A stretch of 13,575 nucleotides of DNA, taken from NCBI GenBank assembly GCA_003118195.1, contig BEXV01001110.1:28595-42169 (forward strand). Reading direction: 5' to 3'. The position numbers and the translations under genes are program-made. The notes beneath the pieces are model-generated. The model worked only from the letters and a program-made list of their open reading frames with translations, had not been told where the DNA came from and did not search any database. Source of the DNA: Hemicentrotus pulcherrimus (lineage: Eukaryota > Echinodermata > Echinoidea > Camarodonta > Strongylocentrotidae). Numbering within the stretch: the first letter of the stretch is position 1; the number at the start of each line of letters is the position of its first letter. Shown here piece by piece: positions 1 through 6,600 of this stretch.

Positions 1-130
1 CCCCCCCCCCCCCCCCTCCCACTGAGCGACTTTTTGGCCGGCACGATTTTTAAATTTTCGGGAGCAAGAAAAAAAAAAATGTTGGGCCCCCTCCCCTAAG
101 AAATCCTGGATCCGCGCCTGCAATCGCCAC
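1..130 (-). repeat. G/C-rich dispersed repeat module, truncated at window edge
   Basis: On the minus strand this reads GGCGCGGATCCAGGATTT (from about 120 inward), a G-run block, a T-run and a terminal G-run. The GCGGATCCAGGATTT core is, from memory, a common module of repeats in marine invertebrate genomes, and its translation GADPGFLRGG is a frequent artefact. The window starts in a run of 16 C, so the outer end is missing. Confidence 0.55.
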
Positions 131-315
131 AAACGCGATCTCCCCTGGGCCAGAATCTGGCCGGTGGTTTTTCGCGATCTCAATCTCTCCCATTCCCCTA
201 CCTGTGCAAGGCGAAGATGGCGTGCTCCACGAATCCGTACGCATCGATTGGAATCCCTGTAGTAATTATTTGGGGATCACTCCATCTCACGTTCCTGATT
301 CACATAACACTGTGA
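131..315. other. GC-rich patch with weak exon-like readings on both strands
   Basis: This stretch is clearly more GC- and CpG-rich than its surroundings. On the plus strand an ATG at 217-219 in a strong context (AAGATGG) opens a 32-codon frame ending at TGA 313-315 (MACSTNPYASIGIPVV at its start) with GTAGTA and GTAATT donor-like sites inside. On the minus strand 256-202 is flanked by CTACAG and GTAGGG and reads IPIDAYGFVEHAIFALH. At most one can be real and neither matches a family I recognise. Confidence 0.2.
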
Positions 316-1044
316 TATTTGAAGAACATGTCCGAGCAATCTATTTTCTAATATTATGTCACGTTCTTTTCAATTTTCCTTTCATCTCCCCCTTGCTCTG
401 ACATTTTTTGGTTGCCATTCGATGGAGGGGGGGGGGGTGCACGTCCCCCCTCCCTTGGGGCATGAACACAACACATTGCATTTGTTGACAATATGCTCGG
501 GCATACTGCCATCTCAGACAAAGAAATTTAGAATGCTAACATTTCTCTGAATATGGAACGATGATAAATTAATGTTACTTAAACAAATTAGTTCTGTTCC
601 ATAACTCGGATAACTCAGACAGGCCAAGATATTTTTTTTATGTGTGTTAATTTTTGTATTTGTTGTGTAGGATTATCCATTTAATAAGTTTCTGTAACTG
701 TTTTGAAGATCCATCCACTTCGTCATTCCATTAAGTGTATTTTCCATTTGAATGGCTTATCTGTGTTTGTAAGAAACATGTTATCGTATACTTTTAATTT
801 ACATGTTTTTATGAAAGGGATGAATAAAATTAATTCAAAATTTGATATTAATTTGATAACACTTTATGGAAAACTTGATTCACAAATTAAAAGAAAAGTG
901 GGTCGAGTTCTGGGCATGTGATAACACTGTGAGAAAAATAGTCTTCGTCGATTTGGAGCGATTAAATCAAAAAAGTTTCCTATTTTAAGTCCATGGAACC
1001 ATCACAATCCCCACTGAAATTGACTAACTCTACTTGAAAAGAAC
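316..1044. other. Intergenic, no gene recognised
   Basis: AT-rich sequence with an 11-base G run (427-437) followed by a C-run block. A 72-codon open frame at 703-921 has the composition of AT-rich non-coding DNA and matches nothing I know. Confidence 0.5.
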
Positions 1045-1281
1045 ATGCAATAATAATAATAATAATAATAGCCTAATAGTCCACTACAAATTTTATTAAA
1101 CCGAAACGGTGAAAAGCGCCAGATCGACGTTGCTCTATCCCTTATTGTTGAACGCCAAACAAGGTAGCAACAACTCCCATCTTTTAACGTCTTTTGGTAT
1201 GACGCGGCCGGGGTTCGATCCCACGACCTCCCGGTTGTGAGGCGGACGCTCTACTGACTGAGCCAACACTCCGGTATGCAA
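1045..1281 (-). mobile_element. tRNA-derived SINE, minus strand, with ATT-repeat tail
   Basis: Read on the minus strand from about 1275, the head is tRNA-like: A box TGGCTCAGTCAGTAGAGC (1265-1248), an anticodon-type loop CTCACAA with anticodon CAC (Val-like) near 1237-1239, and B box GGATCGAACCC (1221-1211). A non-tRNA body runs to about 1090, and the element ends in (ATT)7 (plus-strand AAT repeat, 1049-1070). The hexamer ATGCAA occurs at 1045-1050 and 1276-1281, a candidate target-site duplication. It is not a functional tRNA: no acceptor-stem partner is seen and a long unrelated body follows. Translation of such heads gives spurious peptides containing AQSVERPPHNREVVGSN. Confidence 0.85.
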
Positions 1282-2340
1282 TGCACACATAAATAAGGGA
1301 CTACACACAAACATACATGCACAGCCGAACACATATGTGGCATTTGTTGAGCCTTTTTCTCGCCGTATTTTCAATAATGATGAGATTTTTTTATGAAGAA
1401 CAATCAATATTTATTGCGCAATTATATAAATAGATGGGAAAGATCAATTTTTTGTTGAAACTATTTTTGTTTAAACGATCAAATAGCACTTGTTAGACAG
1501 CTTTCCATGATTTGTTTCTTTACGTCATTCCGTAACATTGCCCCCTCACCCGCGATATAACCAAGGAAAACAAATCAATTAAACAAACAACCACATACTC
1601 ACACAAAAGACAGGTACTGTATTGGGTCCAGAGAAATTTAAGAAGAAAACAAATAATACAAAAAATAAACTTAAAATCCGAAAAATAAAAAAATTTGCTT
1701 TTCTTATTCATAGGGCCTACGCAATCAGATCAGTCAAAGAAGGAGCCACAATTATAAGTTTGCAAAATCGAACATAAAATGTTTGGATACTTGGGCTGAT
1801 TTTACAGAGTCTACAGTACAGATCGTATTGATATTTCCCTAACTTTTTCCTATCTCTCTCTCTCTCTCTCTCTTTATTTTCTTCTTCTCCCCCCCCCCCT
1901 CATTTCCTCCATCTCTCCCCCTGTCTTACTCTTTTCTCTTTCTATGCTCTCTTGGGAAATCCTTTATTGCATGTTACATGTACCATCGCAATACTCAAAT
2001 TTTCTTTTCACCGTTAATCTTTTTAATCCCCTTTATATAGTCTTATGCATTTTTAAATTGATTAATGTTTTAATGGACTCTCGATCTGTGCCTGATTTAG
2101 TTATTGTAAAGCTCGAGAGTCCTATATTTTATGTAATTGTAATGATGTATACGTATTGTTGTTATTGTTTATATGTCCCTTTTGCAATATTTAGTGATGA
2201 ATGTGCCCCCTTACAAATGAGTTTCAAGTCGATGCTTTAAATTTAACCATAATTATGCGCAGTAACGAGTGGTATGTGTGTATACCAAAATTGGATCAAT
2301 GAGAGACAGTGTCTCGAAAATCTAAAATTGCATTTTCGAT
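1282..2340. other. Intergenic, no gene recognised
   Basis: AT-rich. It contains a (TC)n microsatellite (1853-1873) followed by C/T-rich sequence with a C run at about 1889-1899. A 98-codon frame at 1944-2240 is hydrophobic because the DNA is T-rich; it has no recognisable domain or splice context. Confidence 0.5.
1853..1873. repeat. (TC)n microsatellite
   Basis: About ten TC units, followed by a pyrimidine-rich region to about 1940 that includes a long C run. Confidence 0.9.
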
Positions 2341-2400
2341 TAATAATAACGATAAGACATATTTATAAAGCGCGCAATGCTATGTTTCTAGGTGCCATGT
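2341..2400 (+). repeat. Dispersed repeat module with TAATAA lead and TATAAAGCGC core
   Basis: TAATAATAAC leads into TTATAAAGCGC (2363-2373) and then a stretch that includes TATGTTTCTAGGTGCC. The same arrangement (AATAAT lead, then TATAGCGC) recurs at 8884-8910, and GTGTAGCGCTTT occurs at 4279-4290. This looks like a shared repeat end; its full extent is not visible. Confidence 0.4.
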
Positions 2401-2855
2401 CGTTGGTCTACTTGCAGCTCTAAGGCAAAGCAAAATACTTATACCCAATATACCACTAAACATAAATTCAGCGATTAATTAAGAGGTGCTGTACAATAGG
2501 GCTAGCTACAATTTGAGTTCGTTGTTAAGTACATCAGATGTTTGCTGATCAAAGTGCCTTTTCTTATCGTAAGATATTACTTGTATATGGTCAACATACT
2601 AACTATTCAGCTTTGAGCTAGAAGGCTAAGCACAAGTTTGCCCTCTTTAAGGAAAATATTCTCTGATAAAATTTGAATCTTTAATCTTAATTAGTAATAG
2701 ATCAACATAAAAGACGATAGTAATAATTATAAAAATTAATGAAATAAAAAGTGCAAAGGTGTAGTTTACCTGCAACATTTGTTTAAACATGAACATTTTA
2801 GAAATTAGTTTATATTATGTCGTTCATGGATAAGAAGAATTTATCTGTGTGACCA
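2401..2855. other. Intergenic, no gene recognised
   Basis: AT-rich sequence without a gene, clear repeat or structured element that I can support. Confidence 0.5.
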
Positions 2856-2957
2856 ATGGGTGCGAAACCATTGGCCAAACTGAGACCAATCGAAAGGCTC
2901 TTTTGGGTATGTGGACTTGTTTGTGAATTGTGTGCTTTCTTCCTGTTTCTTGTTAAG
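2856..2957 (+). other. Orphan exon-like ORF upstream of the AIG1-like gene
   Basis: From ATG 2856 the frame reads MGAKPLAKLRPIERLFW, then a hydrophobic segment (VCGLVCELCAFFLFLV) and Lys, 34 codons, ending exactly at AAG followed by GTAGAG, a fair donor in phase 0. Without splicing the frame ends two codons later at TGA. Basic residues followed by a membrane-like helix look protein-like, and phase 0 would fit exon 2 (3997) of the AIG1-like gene as an alternative first exon. The start context is poor at -3 (C), there is no homology I recognise, and the minus strand is open here too. Confidence 0.25.
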
Positions 2958-3101
2958 GTAGAGTGAACCTGGAGGCTTTTGTTTATCACCATAAGTAGCT
3001 GATATGTAGGGCTAGATGATCATTTAAGGAGATGGTACCATTACCCCCCTCAACAAAGTACGCGCCTCCGCTTGTGAAACACCGACGAGCTTATATAACC
3101 T

Positions 3102-3180
3102 GTACAGGGGCGTACGCAGGATTTTTTCAAGGGGGGTGGGGTTGAACCCCCAACCCCCCCCCCTGCGTACGCCCCTGTAC
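3102..3180. repeat. Hairpin repeat with perfect 19-bp inverted arms
   Basis: GTACAGGGGCGTACGCAGG at 3102-3120 is perfectly complementary to 3162-3180. The 41-bp loop contains an inner GGGGTTGAACCCC inverted repeat and runs of G and C. The GCGTACGCAGG core appears again at 13432-13442. Reading: a very short non-autonomous inverted-repeat element, with possible CCTGTA-type flanking duplication. Confidence 0.75.
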
Positions 3181-3257
3181 CTGTATATAGTAGAAATAAA
3201 ATAATTGCGTCCCAGTTGCTGTAGCTTGGACGAAATTATACCTCATGCACTTATACG

Positions 3258-3362
3258 AAGAAGAAAAAACAAGGAGGAAGAGAAGAAGAAGAAGAAAAAG
3301 AAGAAGATGATGATGAAGAAGAAGATGAATTTGAAGAAGAAGAGGATGATTAAGAAGAAGCA
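3258..3362. repeat. (GAA)n-rich purine tract next to the promoter
   Basis: Interrupted GAA/GAT/GAG units on the plus strand, almost pure purine, ending about 20 bp before the TATA-like box. Its translation is a lysine-rich artefact, not a gene. Confidence 0.85.
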
Positions 3363-3382
3363 GTTGAGACTTGCAACCAGAC

Positions 3383-3390
3383 TATAAAAG
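3383..3390 (+). promoter_or_regulatory. TATA-like box upstream of the AIG1-like gene
   Basis: TATAAAAG fits the TATAWAWR consensus and lies 98 bp before the start codon. A transcription start about 30 bp downstream, near 3415-3420, would leave a 5' leader of roughly 70 bp. Only the motif and its position support this; a TATA match in AT-rich DNA can be chance. Confidence 0.35.
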
Positions 3391-3480
3391 AAGCAAGTCG
3401 GCTGCTTATGTTTACACATTATAATCTCCTAATTGGACTTTGCTACGTTATTTCCTGTAATACCGTAATTCGTACAACAC

Positions 3481-3510
3481 ATGCAAAATGGGTTTTCCTT
3501 CGAGTGGTAA
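3481..3510 (+). promoter_or_regulatory. Short upstream ORF overlapping the AIG1-like start codon
   Basis: An ATG seven bases before the main ATG opens a nine-codon frame ending at TAA (3508-3510), 20 bases past the main start, in a different frame. Its context is weak (C at -3, C at +4), while the main ATG has A at -3 and G at +4, as expected for leaky scanning. It matters only if the mRNA begins upstream of 3481. Confidence 0.3.
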
Positions 3511-3658
3511 AATTTACCATGCTTTGGTTTTGACCTACTATTGTTCCTCTTATTATTACTATTGTGAACATGTTTATGATCAGGTAAATGAGTCAGAGTT
3601 TCGACCACAGAGCTATCGATATGGAGGGAACACCAAGTTTCTCACGATGTGGTGCTGG
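3488..3658 (+). CDS. AIG1: AIG1-like exon 1 (residues 1-57), start codon and catalytic Thr
   Basis: Begins at the ATG in context AAAATGG and ends after a TGG codon at the donor GTAATA (3659-3664), phase 0. It encodes the first membrane segment, which is unusually tyrosine-rich (YYCSSYYYYC, residues 17-26), then a polar loop and the family signature YGGNTKFLT. The Thr of KFLT is residue 53, equivalent to the nucleophile Thr43 of human AIG1. Reading on past the donor meets a stop soon after, so splicing is needed to continue. Confidence 0.9.
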
Positions 3659-6600
3659 GTAATAATGATATTTTTTTAAAAGCTTTTTGTGCATTGTAGC
3701 TGTTTAGACAACACGTTTGTGCATATAATAAGGTTATAATGTACATACAACGCTTTCGCCCTACTGGTATGCGGCGCACACCAGGCATATGATAATATAC
3801 AGCTAAGACCTCGGTATGATCTATGTTTTGAATTGTATAAATAAATAAATAAATAATATGTTGTAAATAAAAACTTCATATGACGATTTCTGAGTGCACT
3901 ACACTGCTATAAAGATAAAGAACAAACAAGAACCCTCAAATGAAACGATAACTGAAGAAATAATTTTATAATTGATGATTATTTTGTGATCTACAGTTCT
4001 TCCAGATTTTCTACTTCTTCTCTTGTTGTGTGGCCGATGTAATTGAGATCTTAGGCGGGAAATCCAAAATGATGCACTCATTGAGGGACTGGATCCTCTC
4101 TTCTATTGCATTCCCCATTGGACTGGTAAGACTATATCCCATCTCTGTCTTTTCCCCTCTCTAGGCTTGTTCACATTATGACGCGGTAAATTGGCAACCG
4201 GGGATGAAAAAAAAGTAGCTTCAAACAACGTGGGTCCTTCTGCGTACTAATCATGAGTTTAATATAAGAAAGAGAAATGTGTAGCGCTTTACACTCGTGC
4301 CATTTAAAAGAACAGAAAGAAAGAAGAATAAGAAAGAAAAAGAAAGTTTTAAAAAAGAACAAGAAAAAAAAGGCAAATAAACAGTTAAAGAGAGATATAA
4401 GAGGAAGGAAGAACGATAAGAAGAACAACAACAAGAAAAAGAAGAAAACATAAAGAGAAAACAACCGCGGGTTACCGCGTCATGATGTGAACATGTATGG
4501 CTATACCTGTTCTTCCAATTATTGGGTTGCAATTATTCGTAACAGTTGACTGAAATATTTCGTATAAAGGCGCTTCACAAAGACGTGTGCATTCAATTTG
4601 GTAACATAACGAATATTGCCTGTAGGATCCCATGACTGGGGTAATAATGATAACATCAGCCATAGACGAAAGACTTCATGCATGGCTGATTGTCAACGAA
4701 ACGGAGTTAAGTCTTTTGTCAATTCAGTTATTTGCTACGGCAGGCAGCCAGTGAAAACGAATTCGTTTGATAAAATTATGGAAATGCAAGCATTACTTTA
4801 AACAAACAGAACTTTGTTATTCCTGGCTCATTTTTCCTGATTGTGGTGTCATTATGAGGGGGCATAAACTGAACTTTTTAGAAATCTGATTTCCTTTTTG
4901 AAATTCAGTACCGTCCGTCAAATGACCCTTTGTTTCCTTCTCTTCAAATTGATTTTAATCACTCATGCGTGAGATATGCATAACATGAGTTGCATCAAAT
5001 GAAAGCTTTACAAATATGTGTCATTTATTTTTTATGATTGTGATTAAGTTATTATAAAACATTATGATGATAATTGTCGTTTTCGTTTTTTCTGGGACGC
5101 ACTGAACATAGAAACAGAAAATGACCACACTCCGGACCACACTGCAGCATGGAGAGTATACCTGACTGTAGACAGGTGGCCTCATTCTCGCACACAGATG
5201 GCCACTGTGGTCGGTTTGTTCGGTGTCGTTTTGAGGGAGCGCATACATTGGACAATCCTGGATCCATAGAGTCTCATATTTCAAACTTTTCTCATCACTT
5301 TACGCTACATGGCTAATATCCATCCAAAGTGTCTGAAATAATAAGAAAACAAACACTGGGCGAAATGTGTGACCAAAATAAAATAAAAAAATTGCTTGCT
5401 GTTTGGGCATTCCGTCATGAATGATTAACGTGAAACACAAGAGGAAGTGTTCTCTTTGTAAATTTAAACAATATTTCCCTGAAGCCTTCCCGAATATTGT
5501 TAAGGTTTCCAAATACATTTACCTGTTTTTTTTTTAATTATCATTATTGTTACAATATTTATCATCATCATCATCATCATCTTCTTCATTATCATCATTG
5601 TCATTATTTCAAAGATGATTTGTTACATGAATGTCATTAACGAATATTCAACAATTTTTACTTTCGAATATTACTTTCCTCAAATTATTTGTAGATGGTG
5701 GTTGGCATGTTTTGGATACTATGGTCCATCGACAGAGAGTTGGTCTTTCCAAAGGGGTTGGATGAGTTATTTCCAGTCTGGCTTAATCATGTTTTAGTAA
5801 GTTTACAAAACGGGAGCACTTAAGACTAACGATTCCCAAGAAAGTTATATTGAATATAAATGAAGCCTATGCAATAACAGAGTCTGGAGAGTATCTTGAT
5901 CAATAAAATATGTTTAGATGATTAATTTAAAAGAAGAATGCGATCAGAGCAATTCTGCTATAGTGAAGAAAATATGATAGTGAAGAAAAAAAGGATAGTT
6001 GTCCGGGGGGTAGTTGGCCTAGAGGATGGATGTCGTAGGGGGTAGTTTTCATAGTTGTCCGGGGGATAGTTGTCCAGGGGGTAGTTGTCTCGGGATAGTT
6101 GTCCTAGATGGTGGTTGCCCTAGGGGGTAGTTGTACTAGAGGATGGTTATCAGAGGGGTGGTTGCCCAGGGGGTAGGTGTCCTAGAACCCTTATTTGCCT
6201 GTGTTCAATCCGATACGAATTGTAATTCATTATTCAAAGTATCGAAAAGGATTTGGGGATTATCATGAGTATAGAAAATATTTGTATCATCTATACAAAG
6301 CATATAGGATGAGTTTTGAAAGTCACTGATGTAGAGAATGAGCAAAAGAGGACCCAAAAGGGAACCGCGGGGTTACACCACAAATAATATGTTGTATGTT
6401 TGAATTATATTTTACAATAGCGACAAATTTAGTCCCGGTAACTTTGAACCACTAAAAAACCCTTCCACGATGGCCATAATATTATTGATAATAAACAAAA
6501 GTGTATACAAATGAAAAGCCTTGGAGAAGTCCTGAAAGATATTACCAGTGTGCGATTCGCTTTCAATCGCCTAGACGACTTTATCAATTCATAAAAGAAT

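Noticed and set aside
703..921. 72-codon plus-strand ORF
   Set aside because: AT-rich codons, no domain and no splice context; compatible with chance.
1201..1275. A tRNA-Val (CAC) gene on the minus strand
   Set aside because: A and B boxes are present but no acceptor stem closes, and a long non-tRNA body with an ATT tail follows; it is a SINE head.
1944..2240. 98-codon hydrophobic plus-strand ORF
   Set aside because: The hydrophobicity follows from T-rich DNA; no family resemblance and no promoter or splice support.
3205..3387. Lysine-rich 60-codon ORF
   Set aside because: It is the translation of the GAA/AAG microsatellite.
4171..4532. Two overlapping hydrophobic minus-strand ORFs in intron 2
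   Set aside because: Phe/Leu/Ser-rich output of the purine tract inside the inverted-repeat element.
5021..5284. Cysteine-containing minus-strand ORFs as a nested host gene
   Set aside because: Cysteine spacing does not fit EGF or another motif I know, and no coherent exon structure was found; kept only as an unexplained patch.
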